Origin: Hemerocallis citrina
Lineage: Eukaryota; Streptophyta; Magnoliopsida; Asparagales; Asphodelaceae
Length of the DNA stretch: 64,000 nt
Assembly: GCA_017893485.1 (NCBI GenBank)
Contig: JACEHZ010000208.1
Location: 62,001-126,000 of the forward strand
Direction of reading: 5' to 3'
Both the position numbers and the translations under genes were made by a program. Below, one piece after another: positions 14,701 to 28,706 of the stretch. The notes below the pieces were generated by a model that worked only from the letters and a program-made list of their open reading frames with translations, ran no database searches and had not been told where the DNA came from. Numbering within the stretch: position 1 is the first letter of the stretch; each line of letters starts with the position of its first letter.

Positions 14701-15957
14701 CAACAAGTAAAATGAGATAATCAAATGATAAGCTAAAGTAGTCACAATTACAATCTAGTTGCGGTATTTTCAAATAAAAGCTTGTACTAGAATAACGAAT
14801 TGTACAAGAAGATACTTGCCTTGATTAGATGAGGACGTTGATCGACGATCGAGATCGGATGGATCGGATCGGCGCGGATCTTGATGACGATCTAGATCAA
14901 TATGATCGGACGACTGAGATCCAAGAGCTTGATGATGATGATCGCGATCGACGCTTCTAATCTGATCTTGATGCTGATCTGATCTCAATCGGATGAGATC
15001 AAGGTGATGATCAAATCGAGATCGTACGGCCCAGATTCAATGATCAATCTCCCCCTCCTTGATCAGGCAGCAAGTGGCAATGGCGCCGTGGCGGCTTCGA
15101 CTGTGGTTACGGACGGTGGACTGTGGGCGACGTGCTGACGGTGAGCGGTGGTGGTAACCAGCAACTTCGACGGCGATTGGTTCGCTGTGGTCGACGGGGG
15201 GCAAGGGAAAACAGGGGGAGCAGCGGATGGGAGGTGGTTGGCTGTCGACGGGACTACTGGGGAGCAGTCGACGGCGACTGGAGGTGCGGAGGCGTCGAGG
15301 AGGAGCTCGACGGAGGTAGAGCGACACTACCCTTTTTTCGGAGGGAAAACAGAGGATGGAGAGCAGGGACGTCGACGAGGGCTCGAAGATGGGAGGACGA
15401 GGCTCGGCCTTGGTGGGTGGTCGAGTCGGGGGAGTCGGGCGGTGGGGCGACGGGGACGCGAGGTGATCGAGCAGGGTGGAAGACGAGGCGAGGGGATGAC
15501 GATGAAGGCAGTCGGTAAATGGGAAGAGAGAGAGAACGGGGGAGAGATGGGGTGGCGGCTGTGTTGGGTTTGCACAATGGAAGGGGGCTAGGGTTAGGGT
15601 ATAGGGTAGGGTTAGGTTTATATAGGGTATTTATATATAGGGTTAATGGGTATTGGGTTAATGGATGCAGGTTTAAATCCAGTAGAAAATGGGTTTTAGG
15701 TTAAAATAATAAGTAATAAATCAATAAATAAATCAATACTCATATAGTAGTACAAATAAATCGATTTGTATGCATAAATCAATACTCAAATACTCATAAA
15801 CACAATAGGATATATGGATCTCACAAAATAATTAAGACTGTATTCAATTTGGATTAGAATATAATAAAGAGCGATATAGTAGTACATATAAAAAATTAAA
15901 TCAAAGTGTAAAAAAATTCGTACTAAGATCTATGGGTTTACAAATTAATAACCAATA

Positions 15958-15997
<40 letters not shown>

Positions 15998-18716
15998 TCA
16001 TTGGAAAATATTACAAATAAATTATTGATAGACTTTAATAGGAGATCCTACAATACATTTTAATAAAAGAATTTGAAAGCGTAAAAAATAATTTACAAAC
16101 ATCGAAATACCGAAAATACACAGAAAATACGTATTGGCGGGAACAGGGGTTATAGCGCCAGTGGGGCGTCGAAGCTCGGGACCGGTGCTGCGACGGTGGT
16201 CGTCAGTGTGGAGTGTGGCAGCAGTGCACAGGGGGACTGAGGTGGTGATCTGAGTGGATTGCTGGCGTGGGTCGACGATGTAGGGCAGGGGGGTCGACGG
16301 AGGTGTAGTCGAGCGACGAGATGCAGGGGTGGGTGTGCTCGGGATGGTGAAGGCGGGAATTGACGAGGGTGGTGGTGGTTGCTGCAGTGGAGCTAGGGGG
16401 TTGCTGGCTGTGGAGCGTTGGAATAGGGCATCGGGGCTACGAGGAGGAGTGCGGTGGTGGCTGCTGGCGTTGGTGTGGTCGACGAGGGCGAGATTCAAGA
16501 TGAAGGAGAAGAAGATGGTGGAGAAGGGGTTACGGTTGACTTTGAGTTGGATTTGGGGATTAGGGTTTTGAGAATTTTTTAATTTGGGGATTTGGAGGTA
16601 ATTTTAGAGTTTATCACAAACCCTAAAATTTTATTAGGACTTTTCACAAACCATAATAATTCTCTCAGTTGTCTCACACAAAAAAGAGAGATGAAGAGCA
16701 ATAACTCCAGACAATAATTTTGTTAATCAAGAATAGCACAACTTCTCATTAATCTCAAGGCCTATATAGGCTCAAAACAGATCTGGATACAAATCTCAAA
16801 ATATTCTAAAATCTAAAAAAATATTTTAGTGCATAAAAGAAAAGGGTGCAAATTTTAAAACTACTACATAGGGCTAAATCTCAAAATAAACTAAACAGAA
16901 TTGATGTCCTCATCACTACACTTTACACTCCGTACTCACTTGTACGCATTCTAAATTGCCATGGCCACATAATATCTGTATATTAGACTGTCATGAACTT
17001 TGACATCTACATATTCTTGTTTTATTATATCCATGCTCCATACTCATATTGATTGATGCTGCTGTTGACTCTACAAAAGATGTCTTGTTCCTGTTTCTAT
17101 CTACTTTATCATTAATCATCTTATTCTTGGCAGGTTAAGTTGCATCTTCTTACTGCAGTAATGAAATGTTTCTTTAAAAGACCACCAGAGACACAAAGGG
17201 CACTGGGGGCTGCTTTAGCAGCTGGTCTGGCTGACTCCCACCAGGTATGAAGTTATTTTTTTTTCCAGTCAAAGAAAATCTGTATATTGTCTATCTGTCT
17301 TTCTGGTATACAAATTATAGTCTGATAAGATGGCTACTTCATTGCAGGATGTTCATGATAGAGCCTTATTCTACTATAGGCTATTGCAATATGACGTATC
17401 AGTAGCAGAACGCATAGTAAACCCTCCAAAGCAAGCTGTTTCGGTCTTTGCTGATACCCAGAGCAGTGAAATCAAAGATCGCATATTTGACGAATTTAAC
17501 AGCCTATCAGTTGTATATCAGAAGGTGTTCCCACATCTTTTTCTTTTGTATAACATTTCTTGCTATCTACATCCTTAGATAATTTATTTTTTATTTTGGT
17601 AGTAGATAACAGAGGTAGAGGTTTGTACAAAGGTGATTGATTTGATATATACCTTGTAGTCATTATTAACTATAACTTAATGAGCAAATGCTATTTATTG
17701 ATAAGAATTTATTCTGAAGGTCATCATTTTGAATTAGTGCTGGGATTACAGCCGAGGTTACTGCTTAGTATCTTAATTTTTGATTGACATGTTTTACTAA
17801 ATTATCTTCTGGTGATCATCTGCTTCTACCAAACTAATTTGTACAATTGTGTTTGTTCATTCCTACTCATTCTCACTTTTACATGTGCAGCCCTCATACA
17901 TGTTTACTGATAAGGAGCATCGTGGGCCATTTGAATTTATGGAAGAAATAGGAAATATATCTGCTGGAGCAGATCCTGCAGAACATGTAATACCCGCTCA
18001 GCATATTGAGGCGAGCGATAATGATCTTCTGTTAAGTATTTCTGAGAAGGAAGACACTAAAGGGTTGCTCAGTAATGATACTGACTATAATGCGTCTGCT
18101 TACGACATGTCCTCATTACCTTTAGTCAGTATGCAAGTGGAGTCAGAAATGCCTACAGGATACACTGCACGCTCCACTTTTGCTATTGATGATCTACTGG
18201 GTTTGGGTTTGGGTGTATCTGTTGATCCACCAGCTCCACCTCCTCCTTCCTTGAAGCTAAATCCAAAAGCAGTTCTGGATCCTGGCACCTTTCAAAAGAA
18301 ATGGGCTCAACTGGCGATATCTCTATCACAGGTTTTGTTCTAAATGTCCTCTCTGATCCATTGAGCGTGACTATCTTTTTCCATCTTAAAAAAAAATGAT
18401 TATAAATGGTATCCATCTACTAATTAATATAGTCTTCTTTTTTTGCATTTTTAGAGCAGATTTATCTGTAGTGAAGTAATAGTTCTTAATTGTCTTTTTT
18501 GGCTTATTTTTTCTTCACAGACGAAGAGTTTGAATGTCAATTCTTACTATAAAGTCTTTGAAGAGTCTCATTTAATCTAGTAATATGCTTTTATTAAAGG
18601 GTTTTGCTAACAAGTGCCCTAGGGAACCCATTAAGCCATTCCCAATACCATACAGCTGGTTTTTTAAAAATTCCATATATGCCCTACTGAATTTTCAACC
18701 CATTCTCTCTCTCTCT

Positions 18717-18747
<31 letters not shown>

Positions 18748-20119
18748 CAACCCTTTACCTCACCTGTCACCACATCCCACAACCTCCTGAAACGATATCC
18801 GTTTCTTCCCCAGTATGTTCATTCTCATCATTTCCACCATTACCTTTTTTCTTTCTCAAAATCCAATATGAGATTTAAGCATTACCTTTTTTCCAATCTA
18901 ATCTGAGATTTACATTATAATATGTACAATATATGATAATCATCAATGCGGTCTTATATCTCCCATTTGTTCTTACAAACTCCTTTTGGAATTAATTTTA
19001 GAATATAATACAATAAAATCCCTTTTCAAACACCTTTAGAAAGAAAGAAAATAATACCCTTTCAAACCACTCCTAATATGTGCGAAATGAAAATTGGCAA
19101 AATTCAAGAAACACAGTTGCATTGGCGAAGGAAACGGTCGTCGGATGGTGGAGGAGGTGGTGAGGCCGGTGGTTGTTGGGGAGATGGGGGCGGTGGGTAA
19201 GCAAGAGGAAGAGGAGGCGATGAAGGCGGTGGCGGTGGTGCATGGTGGTGATTTCAAAGAGGAGATTGGGTAAAGTATTTGTAACACCCCGTACTTAAGA
19301 GTATATATATAATATTATATTGGGAGAATATAATAATATATATAAAATGTGTGGAGGTGGTAGTTGAGCCCATAGGTTTGATTATGGGTATGATTTGGGC
19401 CATGTATTGCATGAGAAGGGGTGAGAAGTGGCTGCAGCAATTTGAGCGGAGCCCGAGGCATTACAAATTGTATCAGAGCTAAACTTCAAATTGTAGTACC
19501 AACACAACAAGAAATTAGACTTGGATGCCCCAGTTAGAGTCGGGTTTAGTTTGGATAGTAGGATGATCATAAATCATATTGTTGCATTTTCGACATATGT
19601 TTCTGATTTTCCTACATCCAGAACTAACCGCTGTAGGTGTTGTTTTTCTTTCTCGAAGGATGTCGAAAAGAACTAGAAAAGGGCGCAGCGGAAGGACTGG
19701 AGGTGAAAGCAATGGAGCCAATGGTACAAGCATCAATATTGAAGCAAAGTTCGCTCGTGTCTATCAGATGATGTGAGCATTTACGGAGGCGAGTAGGAAC
19801 TTCATACCGCAGCAGGATGCGCAGCTGAGCGGAGCCCGGGGCATTACAAATAGCATCAGAGCCGACTTTCGACACCGATCGTTGGTAAGAGTGGGCTGGA
19901 TGTACGCTTGAGATGGAGCTAGCAGATGTACACTATTGGGTAACCAGAGTCCCGGGTAGGGCTGTATAGCTAGCCGAATCAGGGTACTCCACTCCACATC
20001 GGCTAGAAAGGGATCCTGTGCTATTACAAGCTTTGGGCTCAGCGAGGATGCTGAGATCTTAAGGGGGTGTGTATGTAACACCCCGTACTTAAGAGCATAT
20101 ATATAATATTATATTGGAA

Positions 20120-20188
<69 letters not shown>

Positions 20189-23100
20189 CAATGATCCATT
20201 GCAAATGCAAATATTGTGATAACCACCTAGGCCTAGGTTATAAACATAAGCCGTTGTAGAATTCCAACGACGGCTTATGTTATAACCTAGGCCGTTGTTG
20301 GGAACAACGACTTCAGTTATATTAAGCCTGAAGCCGTTGTTGGGAAGGGGTTTGCAATGGAGCATTGCTCGCTCTCTCTCTCTATATATAATATGTGGAT
20401 GTGGTAGTTGAACCCATAGGTTTGATGGGCTTGGTTGTGTATGATTTGGGCCATGTATTGCATGAGAAGGGGTGAGAAGTGTCTGCAGCAATTTGAGCGG
20501 AGCCCGGGGCGTTACAGTATTGGTTGCTCTTGGTTGCTCTTTTAGGGAAGAGGGAAAAAGGTAGAGATGAAAGAGATGATGTGCTGTCATCTATTTGACA
20601 GTCAATTCAAATCAAAGGGTAAAGGAAAACTTGGAAAGAAAAAAATATAGCTGTATTTTCAAAATTTTACAGGCAATAAAAACTAAAACCGATAATGCTT
20701 AACGGGTGTCCTAGGGCACCCGTTATGAAATTCTTGATGGTTGCTTGATTTCATGAGCATTAGTTAATCTATTAAGTATAATTTAGTAGTCTTGTTAGGT
20801 TGCTTGGTTTTATGAGCTTAATTGGCACGGTATGAGTATGTGCTTCTTTATCTGTCAAATGGCCTCCTAGTGTTAACTTCTTGCCCATTGTTTAAAAATT
20901 GGATTTTAGGTTTTGACTCGTCATTTTTAGTAAATATCGGTTATATCTACAGTATCATTGAACAGTATCACAATCTGATATGGCCAGTGAGTCACAGTAT
21001 CTCAGTATCTGATGGTGTATGAAACCATGGCCTTACCCTTCTCTTTCCTGCATTCCTGTGTCTAAGACTAATGCACAACTAGGCGTGACTGAGGTCAAGA
21101 GATGATAAGGAAAGTTTACCAATCTTCCCTTCAGCCTTACTAAAATTAGAATTGTGCTTTTGCAAGACGATCTCTTTCTGGGAGAAGAGATGTATGAGGA
21201 TGTGTCTGTTTATGCAATGCCGCGTAATGAAATGCACAAGAATTCCCGGACAAAAAATTCTGAACATGAAAGTTCCAATTAATTTTCCTTAGGCTTCTAT
21301 AACAGAGACAATTTTAAACCAAGCTTCTGATCTGTTGGTACTACTTCACCCTAAGCCTCATTCTCTTATCCATGTGTTATTGCATTTGAAGCAAATGTCC
21401 CATTGTTTGAGTCCCGAGCCTTGAGTCCATCTACTTTGAGCTTGTTTTATCACTTCGGACTAAATGAATCTGGCTGAAGTGGCTCCTCCTGCAACTGTTC
21501 TTAGGTAGGGGTGTCATGAGGTTGGGTTGAACCTGAATCCAACCCCAACATTGTGGGTTTTGTGATGCTCTGGAACTTTTAAGAAAACTCAAAAATGGAT
21601 GCGTATAAAAGGAAAGGAAACCTCATACTTATATGAGGTGAATTCCTCATATTGAGTAATTATACACACGATGGTATCCATAATGGACGATCGACACTCA
21701 TCATATTGATTTACATGTTATAATATATTTTATAAGAAATCAACTTGTTTGGATGCTTTTTGGTTATGTTTGAAGTGATCGCAAAATGAACAGTTTTTCA
21801 ATAACATAACAATTTGCACCATGCGATTAATGTGTAAGAAACCTCCAAACGAGTTCATTTTTTGCACAGTGTCTCACTACATATGGAACATGCTGAACGG
21901 TGTCGATCGTCTATATAAAGTCCCACCATATGTGCACAGCTACTCTATATGAGGGAAGTTTTCTCCTATAGGTGTAAGGCTCCCTTTCCTCTGCCTATAC
22001 ATATGCGCATATGTTTTGTTGAAGTTATTCAAGTATGTGCTTTGTTAGCATTCTTGTCATCCATTTTATCTTATGTAGTCAAATAAAAATCTTCTTTTAA
22101 CAAATAGCGGTAATGATGCATCTCTAAGTTAGCTAGAACTTTATAGAAGACCTAGGCAGTTAAAATCTGTTTTTGGAACTAATTGGTCTAGGAGCGATTA
22201 GTGATTAATCCGTTAATCAGAGATTAAATCTAAAAAATCGTTATATATATAGAGAGAGCAATGCTCCATTGCAAACGGGTCCGTGCAAAAGGGTATGCAA
22301 ACCAGTGAAGCCGTTGTTCCCAACAACGGCTTAGGTTATAAACCTAAGTCGTTGTTGGAGTCCAACATCGGCTTAGATTATAACGTAGGCCGTTGTTGGG
22401 AACAACGGCCTAGGTTATATTAAGCCTGAAGCCGTTGTTCCCCAACAAGGGCTTGAGTGGTTTGCAATGGAGCACTGCTCATATATATATATATATATAT
22501 AAATAAAATTAAAAAAAGATATATCCTCATTATGTAGCAACCCTAAATCTAACCTAAAACTATTATGAGATTATCAAATAGGAACATATGGTTATAGAGA
22601 AAAAGAAGAGTACGTGGTTTGAGCTGAGTTTGAATTCTGGATGTAGGATGTGCTGGTCGGTTCTATCAAACAAAAACAATCGGGGAGAAACAGCGCAAGC
22701 AGCAAGTGGAGGTGCAGCATATGCGGGTCGGGTCAAGTATGCGACTACGCATGGGGAGCGTTGACGGGCCAGGTTTTGGTTTGCTCGAGGAAGAAGAAGA
22801 GAATCAGTTTGGGTTTGCGCGAGGAAGAAGAGAGCGGTGACATGTCGGGTTTGGGTTTACGTGAGGACCAGAAGGGGTTTGGATTTTGGATTTGAATTTG
22901 AGTGTGCCGGATTGAGCCCAAATAATGCAAACAAGTAGAAAAATTAGAGGAGATTTAATCGGTTAATCGGCCAGTTAAAATCGGCCAATTAAGCACTAAT
23001 CGGCCGATTATACCCGATTAAATCGCTAACTATTAAAATATTATATATCGCTAAAAAATAATCGCTTAGCTTCCGATTAGCGATTAATCGGGGATTAATC

Positions 23101-26100
23101 GGGTGTAATTCGGGATTTTAACTGCTTAGTAGAAGACGGTGAATATGCCATGTCTGTGTTTGAGAGGTGAGAGGGAGATGAAGCATCTCTAATTTTGGTC
23201 CCCTGTCGCTCAAAATCAGAAGGCTAGCAGCATTGAGAAATGCATTCTTGACATCAAGCTGATGAAGGGTTCAAGAGCAATTTGATGCAAGAAAGATAAG
23301 AACATGAACAGATGTGGGTTTCGCAATTAGAGAAAAAGTCTGCATAGTTGATCCCAAATTCATGTGTATAACTTTTAGTGATCAGGTGAGTTTTAAGCCG
23401 GTCAACTGTGCCATCATGATTATGTTTGACAGTGAATACCTATTTACAATCAACTGTCTTACAACCCATAGGTAGGCAAACCAACTACCAAGTACCATTG
23501 TGTTGAAGAGCATATATTTCTTCATTCATGGCAGCTGTCCAACCAGAGTGCTTGAGTACTTTCTGAACATTGTTAGGAATAGAAATGGAATCCAAAAAAG
23601 AGGTAAAAGTTCGAAAGCATATGGTCAGTTTAGAAGAAGAAACAAACTTGGCAATATGATAGTGAGCACAAGAACGCTTAGCCTTACATTGACCAATAGG
23701 TAAATTATCCGTGTTAGGGATATTACCGATAGAAGTGGTTGACACTGGTTGAAAAACAGAGGGTACCGCTTGGATGATCGAGTCAGAACGAGTCTTAAGT
23801 CTTCTGACATAAACCTGAAAGGATATGGTCAGTTTAGAAGAAGAAACAAACTTGGCAATATGATAGTGAGCACAAGAACGCTTAGCCTTACATCGACCAA
23901 TCGGTAAATTATTCGTGTTAGGGATATTACCGATAGAAGTAGTTGACACTGGTTGAAAAACAGAGGGTACCGCTTGGATGATCGAGTCAGAACGAGTCTT
24001 ACGTCTTCTGACATAAACCTGAAGTAGTGGTAGTGGCGGTGATGGTGTCAGTGGTGGTGGTGGTGGTGGTGGTGGTGGGAAATCAAGACTTTCAACAACA
24101 AATCTTGGTAAATCAGGATTGTGTGAAGGAATTTGTTCAAAAAAGGGTTTGTGTTAAAAAATTGAAACATCCGCCGAGATTAACATTTTTTTTCGTGAGA
24201 CAATAGCAAAAATAACATTTTGAAAGACAAATACCCCAAAAATATGCATTTAGTAGCACACGGATCAAGTTTATCAGTGCTCGGGTGGAGTTTCTGAACA
24301 AAACAAGTGCAACAAAAACTCGAGGTGGTATTAAAAATTTATTTTTAGATAGAAATACTAGTTTGAATGGAATTGATTTTGAAGAATAGGGGTAGACATA
24401 CGATTAATAAAACATGCAGCGAGAACTGCAAAACTCCAATAAAACTGGGACTTTCATTTCAAACATCAGAGAGCGAGCCGTGCTAAGTAAATGTTGATTT
24501 TTGCGTTCTGCTACATTTTTGTTGAGGAGTGTAGGCGCAAGAAATTTAGTGTATGATTCCATGTTAAGAGAAAAATTGTTGAAAATGAGAACTCATGTAT
24601 TCTTTAGCATTATTAGAACGAAAATATTTAAGAGTTGTGCCAAATTGTGTTTGTATCTTGAAGGAAAATTCTTGAAAAATACTTTAGAATGATCTTTCAA
24701 ACGAAACAACCATGTCATTCGAGAGAAATCAGTAATAAATGTAACAAAATAACGATTGTTATTAAACGTGGGAAAACCAATAGGTCCTCAAACATATGAA
24801 TGCACTAAATCAAACAAATGTTCACTATGTTTATTGATGCTTCCTGGGTAGAAAACTCTATGATGTTTACATAACTCATATGACTCACAAGATACCTTAA
24901 GACTCACAATATGAAACTAAGTGCTTGAGAGTCGTAGAGGAAGGATGCCTCAGTCGTCGGTGCCGCAATTCAGGATCAGCAGAAGAACGATAAGTCGAGA
25001 CTGGAGAATCCAAAATATATAACTCATGTTGTTCACGACCGGTGCCAAGTATCTTCCGCGTCGCAATATCCTGAAACACATTGAGAGAAAAAAATGTCAC
25101 TGAACAATTTTAATCTTTGCAAAGTTTAGGAGCTAATAATAAGCTATTAGGAAAGTTAGGAATTCGCAAAACCAATTTAAGATGAAGGTCCGGAGAAAGA
25201 GAGATCTCCCACCCCTTCAATAGGGATATGTGAGCCATCAACAATACACACATGATATGTTGGAGCAAAGAATATGAAGAAAGCGATAAATGGGACATAT
25301 TCAGAAGTATCTGAATCAATTATCCATTGATGTGATGAAGCATGACAAACCTTACCCGAGTGTATAGAGTTACTAGAAGGAGGGGGCAGCATGTTGCCAT
25401 GTTGCAGATGTCCTGATACTCTTCAATAGAAATGATAGATTGTTGACTCATCCGTAGGAGCAACAGTGGAAGGAGAAGATACCACAGTTGGAGGAGAGGA
25501 GGTCGCCATTGGAGTACATCTAGATTAGATCACGAGTATGAAGGAGAGATGGTGATTGGAGAGGAAATCAAACACTATCATGCATTTCGGAGCAACGCGC
25601 AACACAAGACATCTTTCAAATTTTTTTTACAAGAAGGGGAGAGGCCCTGCGGGTGTTGGGTTACAGGTTTAGGGGGTGGCGGGTTGCGGGTTTCGGGAAT
25701 AGAGGAGGGGGCGGCTGGAGTGGAGAGGAGGCGGGTTGCGGGTTGCAGGTTGCGGGTTTTGGGAACAGATGAGTGGGGGGGGGATAGTGGGAAGAGGACG
25801 GGATGAAGCAAGAGAGAGAGAGAGTGGGTTCGGATGCTGATGGGTTTGGATAGGAGGGTGGCGGCGGTGGCTGGTCGGGAGCGGGAGAAAAGGAGGGCGG
25901 CGCCGGGAGGGGTTGTAGGGTAGCGGCGCGGAGTGGTGGTGGTGGGAGGGAGAAAACTAGGGTTAGGGTTTTTTGAGGAGGTTGCATTTGGAGGAGGAAG
26001 AACGGAAGAAGGCAGACTTTTTTTTTTTTGAGAGAGAGAGAGAGGTGTATTATTAGTAATTTGTGAATGCTACTAGGATATGTTTTGAATATTGTATATA

Positions 26101-27336
26101 TAAGTTATAAAATATTCCCCTGCCCTGCCTGAGCTCTGTTTTACCCATTTAATGTTCAATTAATTTATTTATAATAAGGATTGCTTTTGGGTCTGAAGTC
26201 TTATTTGGACCTTTTGCTGAAAGTACTTTCATATATTAAATGTATGATATATCTTCTACCAATTCTACCATCTTTCCCTTCTGCACTTTTTCTTAGTGTA
26301 GGATAATTTAGTTAGGTTTTCCTTGGTTGAATGAGGTGAAATCGTGTATCCAGTAATTTAGAAATGCCTTTTTGCTACTTTTCTCATTGTTTCCTTGACT
26401 TGGAATTGAACATTTACAAATTGATGTAAGATAGATAGTTGGTCACTAAGTCGTAAGATAACTAAAGTATCTGGAGGTATTTAAGATATCTTCATTTATA
26501 TTTACTTTGTTTGTTTCATACTTCTTACCGAGCTCTAGATATCTCAACCTAAAATTTGCGATACCTTAGGGCTGAGGGTCAGTCCAGTATAATTTATTTC
26601 TGACCTCTCTTCCTCTCAAACACAAACACATGTTTACCTTTATTATTATTTTGGCAGGGGCAACATATGCAACTACAGTTTGTGTAGTTTGTGTACCTCT
26701 TCCTCCCGTGGTACAATATTTATATCTTTCTTTGGGGCCTGTGCTCCATTGTTGATCCATTCTCATGGAAAAAGGTGATAACAAACAACCCTTCAGTCAC
26801 CATAGTTTTTGAACATAGCCGAGATTAACCATTTGGAAAAACTGAGAGTTGTTCAATGTACTTTCAAACTATACATTCAAGCTACTCTTGCATTGGTGAT
26901 TAACCATAACACCAGCACAATGTTTTCCTTCCCGGTGGATATGTTGTATATGGTAAACCTACACAGACGGTGTCGATCAGAAGATATAAAGTAAAATAGC
27001 ATCCACATCTGGAGGCATAGCAGGAAGATGGCTGAGCAGTTTGTCACCGATCAGTTGGTTTTGACCTTTTTCTTTTTTGGCAAACTGAAGCTGCGCCAAA
27101 TGAATAGGGATGCTGAATTTGAACCTAAATTTTTGGTTTTGTTCGATTCTTGATGTTTATGCATGAAACTATAATTTCAATCCACAAATCTAATAATAAT
27201 TTGTAGCAAATTGATTTTATTAAAGAACTTTTTTTAACTTTAAATAAACTAATCATTTGTTAAGAAAAAGCAAAAAATAAAATAAAAAAATCATTGACCA
27301 AAATTAAACAAATCTTTCTAAAAATTACTTTTAATC

Positions 27337-27396
<60 letters not shown>

Positions 27397-28629
27397 GCTG
27401 ATGTGGTATATAACTTAGGTAACTAGTGGAGAATATATTCTCTCTATCTTATTGTAATCCATTTGAATTTCTTAGAGCATCCACACCAATGGCAGTGCCA
27501 TTTGGGTTGCCATTTTGAATTTTGGCAACCTAGGAGCATCTGTAGTCGTTAGGAGCCAAATTTTGGATATTTGGCTTATAGGAATAGAAAAAATGAGTTT
27601 GAGTTGTAGTCGTTTGAACCCAAATTTTGGGTTTTAATTTAAAAAAAATGAACGGACAAGGAATGATTTCTCGTCCGATATTTTTTATTTTATTTTTTAA
27701 ATTAAAAACAACGGACGGGGAATCATTTTCCGTCTGTTGTATTTAAAAATAATAATTAAATCCTTATTAATTCCTAAAAAAACTGTTAAATTAATCCTAA
27801 TTAATTTTAAATTTTTAATTAATTACCATTTAAACCTAATTTTAACCCATAGAAATAATTATAGGGTGGTTGTATAGGATTTTGAAGGTGAGAAATGTAT
27901 GGGATGCGACTTCATCTCTCATCCCTGCTCATTTCAAATTTTTAAAAAAAAAATGGAACGGACGGGAAATCATTTCCCATCCGACCATTTTTTAATTAAA
28001 AAAAACATTTACCGTCCGATGGGGAAAAAAAAACAAGCGACGAAAGATCATCTTTCGTCCAATCGAACGGACGAAAAATCATCTTTTGTCAGCTATTTTT
28101 TTCCAAATAGCTATTTCGTCTGCCAAATTTGGCAGACTACTACTGTTCATCTAAAACTCAAATTTTGGGTTTATAGCCAACGACTACAGATGCTTTAAAG
28201 GACAACTTTTCTCAAAAAGGAGATGTTCTACACCAATGGTTGCCATTTGGGTTTGCCAAATTTGGCAGATCACTGTTCATCTAAAACTCAAATTTTGGGT
28301 TTATAGCCAACGAATGCAGCACCAAAATTTCTCCTTTTTTGAAAATTTTGGCAAAATAGCCAACGATTACAGATGCTCTAAAGGACTTTACTCAAAAAGG
28401 AGATGTTCTACACCAATGGTTGTCGTTTGGGTTGCCAAATATGTATATAATAGTATATTAATAGTGTATAATAGTGTATATATAATTATAATATTAATTT
28501 GTATATATATATATATTATTATACACTATTAATATAATATAATATAATTATAATATAATATGTATAATATATATAATATAATACACAAATAATATTATTA
28601 TAGTGTATATATAATTTATAATATTAATT

Positions 28630-28706
<77 letters not shown>

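Larger units (their letters stand above)
12526..16159 (-). mobile_element. Solo LTR 'A', 3.6 kb, with 5-bp target duplication
   Basis: The element 12531-16154 reads TGTCACTCCCCGCTTCCC at its left edge and AACAGGGGTTATA at its right edge. It is flanked by GCGCC on both sides (12526-12530, 16155-16159). It is the same family as B (52051-55594), in opposite orientation. Read on the minus strand it has an AT-rich start, a GC-rich leader (15580-15060), a GATC-dense tract (15030-14820), a long AT-rich part and a short-repeat tract (13640-13400). The outer TG..CA is decayed to TATA at its 5' end. It contains no retroviral-type coding sequence, so it is best read as a solo LTR of a very large-LTR element. 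Confidence 0.8.
5842..17133 (+). other. AP4B giant intron, 11.3 kb, transposon-filled
   Basis: Donor GTAATT at 5842; acceptor TTCTTGGCAG ends at 17133. It contains a GGGTC/GACCC-rich tract (about 6030-6370), old low-complexity DNA to 7656, the fold-back LTR unit 7662-11601, unassigned sequence 11607-12525, solo LTR A 12531-16154, and a GC-rich stretch 16160-16560. That GC-rich stretch, with 11607-12525, belongs to whatever A landed in. The remaining 16,560-17,133 looks like ordinary AT-rich intron. Confidence 0.85.
19274..20521 (+). mobile_element. Miniature LTR retrotransposon (TRIM-like)
   Basis: The element 19279-20516 has a 5' LTR at 19279-19465, 608 bp of internal sequence, and a 3' LTR at 20074-20516. 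GTATT is duplicated on both sides (19274-19278, 20517-20521). LTRs start TGTAACACCCCGTACTTAAG and end GGCATTACA or GGCGTTACA. The 5' LTR is followed by ATTGTATCAGAGC, the initiator-Met type primer-binding motif, and the 3' LTR is preceded by a TTAAGGGGG purine tract. No gag or pol fits in 608 bp. The 3' LTR is longer because an AT microsatellite and a small element were inserted in it. Confidence 0.85.
18608..20725. mobile_element. Possible DNA element with about 30-bp inverted ends
   Basis: The left end TAACAAGTGCCCTAGGGAAC matches the reverse complement of the right end, GTGTCCTAGGGCACCCGTTA, with a few changes; both also share an AAGC word just inside. It encloses a CT microsatellite (18706-18747) and the miniature LTR retrotransposon. 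No target duplication is visible, so the boundaries are uncertain. Confidence 0.5.

Noticed and set aside
15123..15591. Overlapping open frames of 107-147 residues on both strands
   Set aside because: They lie in the GC-rich leader of LTR A. The matching region of LTR B has different frames, so none is conserved as protein.
20039..20590. 183-residue minus-strand frame
   Set aside because: It spans the 3' LTR of the miniature retrotransposon and translates an AT microsatellite as an IYIY run.
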